DNA from: Asterias rubens
Taxonomy: Eukaryota > Echinodermata > Asteroidea > Forcipulatida > Asteriidae
Direction of reading: 5' to 3'
Assembly: GCF_902459465.1 (NCBI RefSeq)
Contig: NC_047082.1
Location: 8,597,407-8,661,406, forward strand
Length of the DNA stretch: 64,000 bases
The translations under genes were made by a program, and so were the position numbers. This document shows, in pieces, positions 1 through 13,304 of this stretch (positions are counted from its first letter, which is position 1; each line of letters starts with the position of its first letter). The notes beneath the pieces are model-generated. The model searched no databases. It was not told the origin of the DNA and worked only from the letters and a program-made list of their open reading frames with translations.

Positions 1-3000
1 TGTTGTGTATAGTCTCCTTGTAACTATGAACTGTTAAAACGTCTTCAGTACGGTCCAAACTTGAGCAGCTATTTCTTGTTGACTCCTCTGATGCGGTGAC
101 TAAATGATAGTCTCCTATGGCCCTTACCACGAGAGAGAGAGAGAGAGACAGTAAAACCAGTGATCACAAAATGACGTTTGGGACATCCAAGGACCCCAGT
201 CACCGGTTTTAAAGCAAAGTTGGTTTAGCAGTACTCGGGATGTCTCTGTAGTACGCAGTGATGCGGATCGCTGGGTGTGTGATTCGCACGCGTGTGTCTT
301 GATGCTCACACACACGTGGATTGGCTGTTAACGAATCATGATGTCAACAAATTATGACGTCACATGGTGGGGTGTCAACAAGCCGGGTGGCAGCTGGGAA
401 TTGGAATGGAATGGAATGACCGAGCGCCAAACTTTAGGTCGTCTGCTTTACTAAAGAGCGATGCTGCAGGCTTGGTTGCGTGTTGGAGAATGGCAAAGTG
501 CTTCGCGAACCAGTTTTCAGGAAATTACGTCATGGGCACTTATACATGAGTTGCTGGCGTTTAATTTGGCGAAGTGTTTGCCCGCAATACTTACTCTTGG
601 CATGAAAGTAAAACAACAAGGTGTTTTTGATATTCTCATTCTTTAGGAAGGTAGTTCAGAAATGAAAAAAATATTATTATTTCGATATTCGCTTACATCT
701 TCTTTACAAAGACGTAGAGACATCTGGCTGAATTTCGTGTACATTTACTGTACATTAACTTTTTAGAACAACAATAACGTTAATTGAATTTCATCTGATG
801 CAATAAAAAATATAATTGTAAGACTAATTTATGAATGAAAACATCACGTGGAATACGTTTGGTTTATTCAAGATCACTTCACCCAAAGCAACTCATTTGT
901 GAAAAGGTTTTAAACAACAAACTTTAATACTAACATAGTTATTTTAATTGCATCGGAGCAAATTAAGTTAGTTCATAGGTGATTTATTTGTTTATTTATT
1001 TATTTCTTATTTACCCTGGGAAAAACCTCTCAGTCAAACACTGTTTTTCAGAGGTGCCCAGCATCTACAAACAACATTTGTCCAGGATAGTCAAAAAGAT
1101 GCGAACTATCTTTCTCGAAACTTGATGCACATTGTGGAAACCTCAGTCTATGTGCTGTTGTGAGTAAAGGGTTGTCATCAGTTGATATTTTCACCCCTTT
1201 TCAGATCACAGTGGGGACAGAAAACTCAAATCAGCAGTGAAAGAAGTTCTTAATCGCGATGGATACTTATTCAGAATAATGGAAAACTTTGTATGTGTTG
1301 CTGAATACGACCACACGATAAAACATTCTCATAGATATTATAATATTTCGAAAGAAATTAATGCACTTCAATCATAATTTGTTTGTCAGTTAAATTATTA
1401 GCCACTTCCGCGTGTGAGAATTATACTAGCTTTACTCTATACAAGAAAATATAAATAACAAGATTCTCTCAGAAAAGGCAACACTTACTATAATCCGATG
1501 GGCTTTAAGAAAAGCTTGCAGGATCAGCCGTCTCTTGAAGTGTGAATGGAGGCAAAATTTGTCCAGTGAAAAAAAAGTATACGTTTACAAAGTAATCTTA
1601 CGCGTTGTAATGCTCAACTCTGAAGTGTTACAATAGTGTACTGTCGAAGTCAGTGTCACTCTGAGTGTACTGGAGGAGTAAAGGGAGGCGGCTGGAACTG
1701 GGGGATGTGACGTCATGCGCGTCATGGTCGAGGTCATTGCGCATCAGCAACGGCCTTGGAGAGGGTCTACGCCAACCTTGGAACAGTCAATGTCTCATGG
1801 CCAAATTGATCGATACAGCCCCTCGGCAGCCATCGCATCAGGGATCACGCGGCTACACCGAGGGAAACTCCAATATCCGGAGTTGATGGAATTTCGGCAT
1901 GTGTCTTGGGGTAACATCTGTGTTGCCATGGTGATAACCTAATTGTGGAGAAAATTTAATTAGTTTTAGTCTGGAGCCAAAGTCGGGGAAATTATGTAAT
2001 AACTTCACTAGTGTGCAATGATTTATTTATAAACTATGGCAGGGTTTGTTTAGCTTGATTTTTTTTTCTTCTTTTGGGCGTCTGGGGGAAATGTGAGATG
2101 CTTTTAAATTCACCCTATAGCACATAACCTAGACACAGATGCTTGCACTTCCAATGATTAAAGTAATTCCTTGGGGTACGGCATCCTTACTGGTTGTGTT
2201 TCGGTTTTTGGTCCCGACCTCTACCCTAGTTTTTGAGGTTTTTTTTCACTTTTCTTAATGTTGTAAAAAAAAAACTCAATTCAGCTTCCTTAAGGCTGGG
2301 AAGCTTTTATTTGTAAAATAAACCGATTAATAACAAAAAATAAGAATAAAGATAAAATAATTATTCAAAATAGTTTTCGTCTCGGTCCTAGCAGAGTCTT
2401 TTTCTGTTAGCTCTTAGAAAAAGACCCATTATACTTCTATCTTGAAATTATGCGTAACAATATTACGTCAATATTTTAAGAGCTAAATTCTGAAAACCAG
2501 TAGGACTTAACCATTTCTGAGACAACTGTTCACCATTTCTCTTTTTTCTAATTTATATTGACAATTCCAATTCTGCAAAACACCTGTCCGAAGATTATTA
2601 AAAAATAGCCTTTCCGTGTTCGGGCTGTATAAGAGCTCGACAACAAAGAGTTGAGAATTAGTCATCAATTGATAATTCTTTTTTTCAGAAATTCCAAATG
2701 TCAGATGCCAGTTATTATCAGAAATTAAAGGATTATATTGATATAACATGCAGTACTTTATAAATCCATATTGTTAAATGTTGGATTTCCGTCAATGCTC
2801 AAAGCCCTTAGCATTGTGTGACCATCTTAAAGTCCTGGCAATTAAAAACAATGTAGCAAAATCGAGTCTAGGTGAAAGCAAAATAGTCTGAGCCCCCATT
2901 TTGGTACATCGAGAGTCAGCATTCTACCTTGAGTGAAAAGTAGTGTATACAGGGTACTTGACAAATGGGAACAACAGGCTGATGTGTTTACTATGTAGTT

Positions 3001-3239
3001 GTGGACTTGTATACGGAGCAGAACATGAAAAGAGTCAAAACGACCTCAAAAAATAAAAGCTTTGTTGACGAAATAATTTATTTAATTGACCAATTTCGAA
3101 GAGCTACTTATAAGCAGAAAATCGTGGTATACACATTTGTTTGCTACGCAAAAATGAGCAGGATACCAGTCACGAAATGTAAATTTTGACACGGAAGTTT
3201 TGGTTTCAGCTACACTTAGAGCTTTGATGAACTCAGACC
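1..3239. other. gene-free flank, no recognised element
   Basis: No open frame here has family resemblance, a splice-compatible exon pattern or a coding-like composition; the longest frames are about 80 codons. Simple sequence includes a GA run at 131-148 and a TTTA-rich patch near 980-1005. I see no tRNA, rRNA or complete repeat. Confidence 0.6.
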
Positions 3240-3482
3240 AGGGCCCAGTTTTATAGAGCTGCTAAGCACAACAATTTGCTAAGCATGAAATTTCTTCCTT
3301 GATAAAAACAGGATAACCAGCCAAATTTCCACGTGATTTTCAGGATAAGCAAACAACAGCTGAATACCAGTAACAAGCAATATGCAACAAATGGAAATTT
3401 AGCCGATAATCCTGTTTGTATGAAGGAAGACATTTCATGCTAAGCAAATTTTGGTGCTTAGCAGCTCTATGAAATTAGGCCC
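3240..3482. mobile_element. family B foldback MITE, full copy
   Basis: About 245 bp with long inverted arms. The left end reads GGGCCCAGTTTTATAGAGCT then GCTAAGCAC; the right end is its reverse complement (GCTTAGCAGCTCTATGAAAT then TAGGCCC). No coding capacity, so a non-autonomous foldback element. Other copies lie near 8111, 17594, 20343, 28139, 40788, 49685 and 56045; the last is the closest relative. Confidence 0.8.
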
Positions 3483-3768
3483 AGGTTATTGTAGGCCAAA
3501 CAATAATCGGCATTTCGAAATTGAATTGTAATAAAACCTATATACTTGCTCACCCTGCAGTTATGTTTGCACAGGAAATACACGAGCCGATCCCCCTACA
3601 ACTTCACCTGAAGTCATGTACTCATCAAAACAGCTTACATATTTATTTTGTAAAAACTATAAAGCATTGAATAGTTTTTCAACGAAATAGATTTGTCAGA
3701 TGTCTGGAGGTTGTAATGTGACGTAAATACACGAACTGAATCGGTTTGCGATGTCTGCGAATAAAGCC

Positions 3769-3839
3769 CCTTTCACACGAGAGCAATTTAGCAAGGTAGT
3801 ATGTATATATATACACAAATAATATCCTCGTGTGAAAGG
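3769..3839. repeat. short foldback, family K
   Basis: Inverted 13-bp arms CCTTTCACACGAG and CTCGTGTGAAAGG enclose about 45 bp. A second copy is at 21299-21393 downstream of ENOSF1, and a lone arm is seen near 4844. Probably a small MITE. Confidence 0.6.
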
Positions 3840-5058
3840 ACATTAATTTTTGGAGAGTCCAGGGTCCGTTGTAAAAGTCTTACCCAACAGTGTAACATTT
3901 TAAGTGAATTTTACATAAATTTAAATTTATATGAATTTGTTTACGGAGTCCGAGGGACAAGAATTAAAAATGCTATTTCTGAAAATGTGCTATTTAGTTG
4001 TTAGAGGCAGCCGACAAACTTCTTAAAAGACACTTTTGTGTTGAAATTTGTATGGTTTTTATCTAAAATATAAATACCAATAAAAAGATAGGTATTGAAA
4101 CGATTTGCACTTTTGGTCGTTCAGGTCAAACTACGTCACAGGTTATTATGGCAAAACGTGCGGGTGAAAAGGCTAACGATGTTTCCCTAATATTTCAGTT
4201 TTTAAATTCCGGGATTTTTTTCTGTTTTTTTTTTTTTTTTTCAAGGTGAACCAAGCAATCTCCCCAAGCTGCAGTTACATTAAAGGTCATAAAATAATTA
4301 GCAATGCTAGGTGATTTTTTTTTCGGCTCAGCAAAATAGCAGGGAATAAGTCACAAGCGATTTACTAATGTGGCAATAGTTTAAAGAAACATTACAGAAT
4401 TAGTTTTGTTAACAGCACTCTAGTAATCCACCATATTAACATATACTGAAAAAACTATAGACGTTTGAAAATAGTGAAAGACCGATTACACATTTTTATT
4501 AAACTGAAATTGAATAAAAGGCTCACTGGGCGATAAACTCCAACCGGGAATTTAGTTTTATCAAATTATGACATTTCAGACATAAATATTTCAAGGGAGA
4601 TTTTCTACAATCATCATCATTAGACAGTGTAAGTTTTGTGTAAGTATGTGATCTTGGACGAGTTTATTCTTAGCAATTCTGTAATGTTCCTTTAACATTT
4701 CAATTTTACATTTCGCCAAGTCATCTTACTTTTTGTCAGAAGCAATTGTGAGGTAGACAATTTTGTAAGATGATCAAACAGAATTTGTTACTCATGATCA
4801 GCTCGTGGGGATCAAATCGTATGATCTGTGAAAACCTAAAGCTCTTTTCACACGAGAATTTTAGCTGGGGTCCCTTGCATAATTTGAGCATGGTTGTGAT
4901 TTTTTTTATAAATTTGGACCGTCAATGGTCCCCGGTGAAATCTTCTGAAATGTGCCGTCCTGTGTGGACAGTTACACGAGGGTGCATTTTTGTAAAATTT
5001 CATAACTGTGCTTCAATTAAGCACGGGACCAAAGCTAATTTGCTATCATCTGTAAAGG
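3840..5058. other. gene-free stretch
   Basis: AT-rich DNA with a T-run near 4225-4242. Positions 4700-4785 resemble 22170-22262 (CCAAGTCATCTT then TTTTTGTCAGAAGCAATT), an otherwise unclassified dispersed repeat. No gene recognised. Confidence 0.55.
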
Positions 5059-5664
5059 CCTTAAAGGACAGGCATTTTATGTTTGGTAACTTTTGACAGG
5101 TTTGTTAATACTTGTGCACACCAAGTGAGAATACCAGTCCTTGACAATTACCAAATGTGTCCAGCGCCTTAAAAGGCAGTGGACACTATTGGTAATTACT
5201 CAAAATAATTATCATCATAAAACCTTTCTTGATTAAAAGTAATGGGGAGAGGTTGATAGAATAAAACATTGTGAGAAACAGCTCTCTCTGAAGTGATGTA
5301 GTTTTCGAGAAAGAAGTAATTTTCCACGAATTTGATTTCGAGACCTCAAGTTTAGAATTTGAGGTCTCGAAATCAAGCATCAGAAAGCACACAACTTCGC
5401 GTGACAAGGGTGTTTTGTCTTTCATTATTATCTCGCAACTTCGATGACCGATTGAGCTCAAATTTTCACAGGTTAGTTATTTTATGCATATGTTGAGATA
5501 CACCAACTGTGAAGGCTAGTCTTTGACAATTACTAATAGTGTCCACTGCCTTTAAAGGACAGGTATTTTATGTTTGGTAAATTTTCACAGGTGTGTTACT
5601 TGTGCACACCAAGTGAGAACACCAGTCTTTGACAACTACCAAAGGTGTCCAGCGCCTTTAAACA
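5059..5664. mobile_element. family A MITE (5174-5551) between direct repeats
   Basis: The core is a full family A foldback: left GGCAGTGGACACTATTGGTA, right CAATAGTGTCCACTGCC, with an internal inverted repeat at 5337-5375 (GATTTCGAGACCTCA and its complement). On each side lies a ~110-bp direct repeat (5059-5173 and 5553-5664) beginning AAGGACAGG.ATTTTATG and ending GTGTCCAGCGCCTT, itself an internally deleted family A relative. Confidence 0.8.
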
Positions 5665-6013
5665 TTCAGCAGAAAGATTTACAAGAATTACAAGTTAGTC
5701 AAATCTTGGCACCCATCATTGCAAATTTATGAGGTCACTATCAAAGCTTTCTCGTGTGTAGACCTACGTCCTCTTAAAACATTCCAGGAAAAGTCATATT
5801 CATTTGCGGCCCCCCAAAAAAAACTTCCCAAATGAACTCTACCATGATCCCTATATCCGCCACTGTGGTGAGTTTCAAATCCCTCAGCCCTCCCAACCAC
5901 ATTGATTAGTCTCTATTAACTAATGGTGTTTTCCACATAAACAACACGCGATCGTAAACCCACAGCCTAAGAGACGAAAATTGATCAGTTTGGTGTGTGC
6001 TCCGTCAATCATT

Positions 6014-6335
6014 AAAGGCACTATATACACTTTGGTAATTGTCAAAGACCAGTGTTCTCACTTGGTGTATCCCAAAACAACATGCAGAAAACAACAAACC
6101 TGTGAACATATGGGCTCAATTGGTCATCGAAGTTGCAAGAGAATAATGAAAGAAAAAAAATGCTTTGTTGCATTACATTACTGTATGTGCTCTCAGATGC
6201 ATAATAAAAGGCTTCATGACTGAAGTCTTTTAATATTTGAGTGTGAAATTACCTCTTTTTCAAAAACTACGTTACTTCAGAGGGAGCCGTTTCTCACAAT
6301 GTTTTATGAGTTTCCGATAGTGTCCAGTGCCTTTA
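6014..6335. mobile_element. family A MITE copy
   Basis: Inverted-orientation family A copy, from AAAGGCACTATATACACTTT to TAGTGTCCAGTGCCTTT, carrying the diagnostic inner segments GTCAAAGACCAGTGTTCTCA and CTTCAGAGGGAGCCG. Diverged from the 5174 copy. Confidence 0.75.
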
Positions 6336-7000
6336 AAATAATGTTAAAATACCAAAATTATTATTAATACTTCCGTCGAACGTAGACGTCTCGACTTGTA
6401 TCGATATTGTGGCTCGTTGAATTCCGTGCAATGTCAACATTTAATTATCCAAGACGTCCTCTCAGACGATATCAGCTCCTTTTGATTTAATTAATATTTC
6501 CACTTCTAATAAAGGGGGTTGTGGTTGGAGAGTGACCCAGATAGTGACCTCCAGCTGACCCTTAGTTGACCTCTGGTAATTTGTTGGATTAGGACTGATT
6601 AGGGTATACGATTATGCTTGTATTTATGAATTTATTTACTTACTGCAAGTTGGAAAACCCGCAACAGTGCATTGTGACCCCAGTTGCCGTCCGTGTGATG
6701 TTCTACACGGGGGATCGGAGAGGGGGGGGGGGGGGTGGTTGACGCGGGTAAAATCTTCAGCTTTAATTTGTCGGGTCATGTTCGGTCAACATTTTCCGCT
6801 TGCCTAAACCTTTTTAATTTCTTCCTTTTTTAGCGTGTATGTGGTTTTTCCAAAATAATCAAAATCTTACCAGACAGAAAGTATGTATTTAATTGTTTTT
6901 AATTTAAGTGAAGCTTCACTCGTCAGGGTCAGTCATCGGGATGTAGGTTCGAGTCCCAGCTTAGACCGTTGTGTCAGTCGTGACGACATAATTAGTATTA
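6336..7000. other. gene-free stretch with G-run and tRNA-like scrap
   Basis: Contains a homopolymer G run at about 6722-6735 and, near 6945-6960, a B-box-like GGTTCGAGTCCC block typical of a degenerate tRNA-derived SINE. No gene. Confidence 0.5.
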
Positions 7001-7405
7001 CAGGCACTGTATACTATTGGTAAGTTACTCCAAATAATTGTTAGCATAAACACTTACTTGGTAATGAGCATTGAAGAGCTGTTGATAGTTTCAAACATTG
7101 TGAGAAACGGCTCCCTCTGAAGTTACGTAGTTTTCGAGAAAGAGGTAATTTCTCACCCAAATAAAAACAGTGGAGAAGTTTTGAGTGTAGTTTTTGATAA
7201 AATGGTAATTTCTCACTTAATTATTAAAAGACTTTGGGCCCTATAGCCTTTTTAACATCTGAAAACACACAAATTTGGTGCAACAGGGGTAGTTTGTTTT
7301 TCCTTGCAACTTCAATGACCAATTGAATCCGAAGACTTTCCCAGTTTTGGATTTATTTATGCATATGCTGGGATACACCAAATGAGAATACTGCTATTTG
7401 ACAAG
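7001..7405. mobile_element. family A MITE copy, right end lost
   Basis: Begins CAGGCACTGTATACTATTGG, carries GTGAGAAACGGCTCCCTCTG and ends near ACACCAAATGAGAATACTGC without the expected terminal inverted repeat. Confidence 0.7.
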
Positions 7406-8110
7406 GAAGACAAAAAGGGAGATGGAGAGATGATAACCATGGCAACACTGGACAAGATAAGTGACAGAAGAGAAAGGACATTGATGGAGGAGGGCTTCAT
7501 CCGAGAAGGGATGAGACACAGCCTGAAAAGGAAGATGAAATGTCGAGGATGATAGGGAAGGGATGGTGCATGATGATGTATAAAGACATTATCACTTTTA
7601 CAAACGTCTTTAATGTATTTATTTAATTGTATTTAGTTTCAACCTCAATCCAAAAAGCAATCAGCGTAACCTAATATCCGCTGGCATTTCAGTTAAAAAC
7701 CACAGGAAATCGACTAATCAGTAAACGTCCCCGAAACAAGTCGCACCCCTGTCCCTCTAGTCCGTAGCTTCCCTTTCAGAAATCCCCGCCCAACTTAGAA
7801 ACTATTTCTCGGTGTTGTATTAGTCAGTGACCCTATTTGGGACGCCCCAAAAAAAATTTACACAAGACGAATTCCACCTTCAGCAAGGCTGAAAAGAACA
7901 GTCTGGTGCTATAATGCTCAACACGGAGGCGAACATTGCGTGTCACAAGGATCCAGTCGTCGACTTTACCCGAATCATCCTAACTTAGGATTAATCTTAG
8001 GACTTAGAACGAGTTTAATTCCATATCCATAGATGTTGGGACGCATTGAATTAAGTTAGGACGAGTTATCGTCCTAAAACTCGAGATCGTGTTTCGTGAA
8101 ATCGGCTGCA
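7406..8110. other. gene-free stretch
   Basis: Purine-rich patch at 7405-7565, then ordinary AT-rich DNA. 7965-8108 is a decayed relative of the palindrome at 37764-37883 (CTAACTTAGGATTAATC, TTAGGACGAGTTATCG, TTTCGTGAAATCG). No gene. Confidence 0.5.
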
Positions 8111-8400
8111 TGGTCCAATTTCACAGAGCTGTTTAGCAGAAAAATATTGCTGAGCAAATATTTTTGCTAAGCGAATAATGAGTGTGTCACCAGTCATAAT
8201 TTTTTTTAACTTAATGTAATTTTGGCTGGGAACCTTGTTTTTGTTAAGCGTTGTCTGTGCTTTGCACGTTATGTGCTCAAAAGCCTACATGAAATATTGC
8301 CATTCGTGTAATTTTGGCTGGAAACCAGTTTCTGTTAAGCGATACTTTTCCATGCTTAGCAAGTCAGTGCTTACTTAGAGGCTTTGTGAAATTGTACCAT
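8111..8400. mobile_element. family B MITE copy
   Basis: Starts GGTCCAATTTCACAGAGCTG and ends GGCTTTGTGAAATTGTACC, with GCTTAGCAAG and TTGCTAAGCG motifs inside. Older and more diverged than the 3240 copy. Confidence 0.7.
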
Positions 8401-8745
8401 GATAGTCAGCAGAGTGACCAGTGGTCAGATCATGATGAGTTCAAGGACAGTACTTCTCGCCACCCACGTCCAACTCAACCTTGCCGAAAATCCTGGTGTC
8501 CCTCAAAGTTGGAATTCGGTTATTTATTAACTTTGTAATAACCTTACCGGTACTCGGACATTGTTGGTGCTCCTAATTTATCGTCTTGTGTGTGTTGGTT
8601 TTTTAAAGCCCAGTATAAATTGTTTCCGGTATTTCACTCAGTTGGTTGAACCACAAGTGCGATGTCTCATATTGTAACTATCATAGGGAATTGTGAAAGG
8701 TTACTAGTCAGCAAAATTTAGAACTAATTGAGTTGACAAGTGCCT

Positions 8746-9110
8746 TTAAGGCACCGGGCACGTTTGATAATAATTATTGTCAAAGACCAGTATTCACACT
8801 CGGCGTATCCCAACATAACATGCAAAATAACAACAAACCTGTGGAAAGTTTTGGGTCATCGAAGTAGCAAGAGAACAATGAAAGCAAACAAAAATAGTTG
8901 CACACTGTGCTTTCAGATTCCTAATAAAAGGCTTCCCAATCAGGCCTGAGGTTTTGAGTGGGAAGTTACCTCTTTTTTTTTTTTTAAATCTTCAGAGGGA
9001 GCTGTTTCTCACAATGTGTTATACTATAAACAAATCTCAATTGCTCCCTACCAAGAAAGTTGTATATCCCAACAGTTATTTTGAATATACAATATGTGTC
9101 CATCGCTTTA
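8746..9110. mobile_element. family A MITE copy
   Basis: Inverted orientation. Starts TTTAAGGCACCGGGCACG, carries TTGTCAAAGACCAGTATTC and GGAGCTGTTTCTCACAATG, ends GTGTCCATCGCTTTA. Confidence 0.7.
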
Positions 9111-9392
9111 AATCCTAATTCTAAACAAACACGTTGTTTTAATGATTCGCCCCATCGACCCCGCCTTACTCCGTTGCATACAAAGCGTCATCTTTAATAA
9201 TAGCTCAACCTCGATCTTCTTCAAAGGTCACTGTTATGGTTTCCACGAATAATGTTATCTTTTTTGGGTTCATCCGGAGCGAGAGGAACAACAGCGAGGG
9301 TATGTGGGTAGAATGGACTTAATTGCAATTCCAGGCAACCATAACCCTCATGATATTAGTCATTGAATATTAAAGTCAATGTATAAAGAACT

Positions 9393-9557
9393 TAAGGCAG
9401 TGGACACTATTGGTAATTACTCAAAATAATTATTAGCATAAAATTTTACTTGGTAACGAGTAATTGTGAGAGGTTGATAGTATACAACATTGTGAGAAAC
9501 TGCTCCCTCTGAAGTGAATGGTCTTTGACAATAACCATTAGTGTCCAGTGTCTCTAA
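9393..9557. mobile_element. family A MITE, internal deletion derivative
   Basis: Only ~165 bp. Both termini are intact (TTAAGGCAGTGGACACTATT and TAGTGTCCAGTGTCTCT), but CTCCCTCTGAAGTGAATGGT jumps directly to TCTTTGACAATAACC, so the middle ~200 bp is missing. Confidence 0.75.
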
Positions 9558-10576
9558 AATAGTAAAAGATCTATTTTGAGGGGGTGTTGGCTCTGAAGAA
9601 AGCCGGTGAGGTCTACGTGAGGTATCGAACAGTACACTCTGCTCGTCTTCAGGGGAATAAAGAATAAAGAATTGAATAATTATAGATCGGTGATCTGCCG
9701 ATAATTGTAGATACTCTGTTTGCATTTCTGCCAGGCCTTTGTATTGGGTTTTCATCGTGCTTTCGCAGTGTGTTTTCTAAGTGAAATGTTTTAAAGACCT
9801 GCTTGAACGAAAATGTCATGTCGTGAACTTTGCTGAATTCCATTTAAAATGTTTTCAATGAATAAGGAAATCGAGTCATATGATTATAAATAGATTTTGA
9901 TTGTGTAAAAAAACAATCATTTTGAATACCCTTATCCAGTGCTTTTCTGAGAGATTTTCGAAAAGCCCCGTTACGTAATCACTCTTAAAACATCATAGTT
10001 GGGAGCTCCAATTTGTAAAGCCGCTTTGTTGCAGCGTGGAGGTATAACAAAGCAAACTCCCACAAATGACGTCAGCGGCATTGTCCTTTGGCGCGCGCTC
10101 TCAACGGCAGAAGTGTTTTTAGTTTTTCAAAACCTTTAGGTTGGGGCCTGATTTTTTAATCGATAATTACGAAAAACTCAGAAGTGTAAACATATCAAAA
10201 TTACATTAAAATGGTCAACAAGTGCATTATAAACAAGTCTAAATACCATTTCCGTTAAAAACCTTCCGCTCAGGTAGATGTTTAAACAATAATATTGTAA
10301 TGTTTTTACGATTGTGTATTATGTGACAATTCAGCGATGACATTTTTGTATTATATAAAAAAAATATAAACCATATATTAGTACTCATGCAAACCCAATG
10401 ATATACTTCCCCTTTAAGCTGAAAATGAAGTCAAATGTTTGGTCTGTAAAAATTAGTCGGTGTGACTGCCGAGTGACACCCTTGAGTACACACAATTTCC
10501 AAAAATACATCATTCTGTCGCCACAATTTTGTGTCATGTACCCTGTAGTGCAATAGCAGTAATTAATGCAGTATTT
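9558..10576. other. gene-free stretch
   Basis: No recognised repeat or gene. The minus-strand frame at 9417-9755 (112 codons) runs through the family A copy and is not coding. Confidence 0.55.
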
Positions 10577-10957
10577 AAGGGCAGTGGACACTATTGGTAA
10601 TTACTCAAAATAATTATTAACGTAAAACCTTTCTTAGTAATGAGTAATGGGGAGAGGTTGATGGTATAAAACATTGTGAGAAACGGCTTCCTCTGAAGTG
10701 ACATGGTTTTCGAGAAAGAAGTATTTTTTAACGAATTTGATTTCGAGACCTCAAGTTTAGAATTTGAGGTCTCGAAATCAACCATCTAAAAGCACACAAC
10801 TTCGTGTGACAAGGGTGTTTTTTCTTTCATTATTATCTCGCAAGTTTGATTACCGATTGAGCTCAAATTTTCACAGGTTAGTTATTTTATGCATATGTTG
10901 AGATACACCAACTGTAAAGGCTAGACTTTGACAATTACCAATAGTGTCCACTGCCTT
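10577..10957. mobile_element. family A MITE, full copy
   Basis: Full-length, ~380 bp, same orientation as the 5174 copy and nearly identical along its whole length, including the internal inverted block around 10737-10780. With 5174-5551 and 32929-33285 it represents the youngest-looking subset. Confidence 0.85.
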
Positions 10958-12880
10958 AAATAGGAACCATATTTCCCCTCCCATCTCGCACTGGATGCCT
11001 TAAAGGGCAAGTATCCATATTGGAACCGTTTGATTGTTTCGATCCTATGTTAATAAAGATATAATCACAATCAACTTCGCGTTTTTGGAGAATAACGCCG
11101 AAAATCCGGATTCGATCGAGACTTCTTCTTTCGCGGCTACTGCTGCAATTCAAACTCGCGAGAACGGTATAATCACACGAGAGCCGTTAACGTGACAAAC
11201 ATCGACTTGTCAACCAGGCTAACCTTATGTACATTCGTTACATTGTGTGATTTACTTGCACACGTTGAAGCATAGGAAGAAAGGAGCAATGCATGAGACA
11301 CACCAAGTAATTTTAAAACACACGAGACTTGAGCAGTCTAAACGGAAGAATTTAATACCAGACTGTCAAAAATAGGATAATATTGTCTGAATTTCGCTCT
11401 CAAGATCTCGACAAAAAGGTGACAACAAGCAGGTTCCCCAGGGGTCAATGATTTGTCCGAAGTTTGAATACACCTGAGTGGAAATGTGTACGTGAGCGGA
11501 CTCACATCTACAAGGCTTATGTAATTAACAACAGGGATGTGTTTTTGACGTGAGCCGTGATTGAATGATAGTGGATGGCCTTGGGTAAAACGTAATGTTT
11601 GTATACACTGGCCGTCATAATCCACATCTCGCCAACACTGTTGAAATTTATGAATGAAACGTGAGCTCGTAACGGTGTCCTTGCAATTACAATTGAAAAT
11701 CCGGTTTGTGATGTTGTGGATAACTTTCGAGAGAAGAAGGATCCATGCCCTCCCCCCATACCTAATGGGCCTCTAACACTAATTAGTTATCGAGATATCC
11801 TTAATTTTATGCGTCAGTGTTCACACAAGGAGCTTTCAAGGGCTCACCCATGAGAGACACAACCGTATCCGGATTCTACTCGTGGTCAAAATGAAGACCA
11901 ATCCAAAAATTGTACTTGATGAATGTGTTTATTTTGGGTACCAGGGCTATTGCATAAGGCCGAAGGTCGTGATAGATATTATTAGGGTGTCACTGTCAAG
12001 TTGTTCGAGGGCTTAAGGTTCGGCTTGGTGGTGGGGGGAGGGGGGGGGGTTCTTGCCTAGTTTCCGGCACATTCATCCCAGCCTCTCCGGAAAACATCAT
12101 CAATTTAACAAACTAACCAAAACATATTTTACGAGTTTATTTTGTGAACATTGTTTATAAATCTATCACTGTGACAACAGTGATCCTTCATGATCCGTGC
12201 CCCCCCCCCCAATCTTGCTCTGTCTCTCTCCCTCGGTGAACAAATTGCTTCCTCAAGGAATCTGAGTGTATAATGCTTAACCGAAATGATATAACTTGCA
12301 ACAACACAAACCTGAAGGTCCCTTAGTACAGTCTTATATCATCCCCTCTTTAAAAAACACATTCAATTCCGCCCCTTGTAGTTGTAATCATCTTAAAAAA
12401 TCGTAAACAAGTTGTGTATTAAGACATTCCAGATTTCATCCCTGAACAAAAGTTGTTTGCGACCGATTACATAAACAACTTCCGGTCTACCATTGTCAAA
12501 ACATCGTTTCACCTTGGCGGTAAATCGCTTTTTACCCAAACAAAACACTGCGTACGTGCCGGGGAGAGCAAGGGTGCATTGTTGTGTTTGGACGGCACCT
12601 AACTGCTCCTATGAGGTGCGATTAGAGGGGTTTGTCCCGTAAACTTTCTTTGTGTATAGTGGGGTACACTATAGGTTTAGCACCAACAAAAGCGAGGTCG
12701 GCCGAGTCACGTCGCCAGATTTATACACGATTTTGAAGAGTACAGCCCAAAAATGAACCTGGGGTGATGGTAGTTTACCTGTAAACACGGTAAGTGTCAT
12801 GTCCAAAAAGAGGGGGTTTTTTTTCAATTTCTATTCGTGTCTTTTACATAATGGTCATCCACTGTAATATGTTAGTATTT
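10958..12880. other. gene-free stretch
   Basis: No gene or complete repeat recognised. Simple sequence includes a G run near 12037-12049 and a C run near 12201-12211. Confidence 0.55.
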
Positions 12881-13234
12881 TACTCCAGACAATAATTGTT
12901 AGCACAATTACTTGGTAACGAGCAACGGAGAGTTGATGATAATAAGGTAAAACATCGTGAGAACGGCTCCCTCTGAAGAAACGTAGTTTTTTAGAAAGGG
13001 GTAATTTCTCACCAAAATATTTGTTCTATTAGGCCCGAAGCCTTTCATTAGGCATCTAAAAGCCCATATTATAGTATGCAACAAGTGAATTTTGTCTTGT
13101 ATTCTTTTACTCTCTGATCGCTTGCAACTTCGATGAGCAATGTTTATTAAAAAATTTCACGACCTATGTTCTAAGCTGGGATACACCAAGTGATCAGAGA
13201 ACACTGGTCTTTTACCGAAGATGTCCAGTGCCTT
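12881..13234. mobile_element. family A MITE copy, degenerate
   Basis: Recognisable by AACGGCTCCCTCTGAAGAAA, GGTAATTTCTCACCAAAATA and a right end at ATGTCCAGTGCCTT. The left terminal inverted repeat is missing. Confidence 0.6.
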
Positions 13235-13304
13235 GAAGTCAAAAACTTGTACATGTATTTGCTAGCTTCTTTGCTAACTGACTCATTTATTTTGAAATAT
13301 ATTA

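Noticed and set aside
1665..1942. Overlapping 73- and 75-codon plus frames
   Set aside because: No homology recognised, no splice-site context, composition like the flank. Kept as non-coding.
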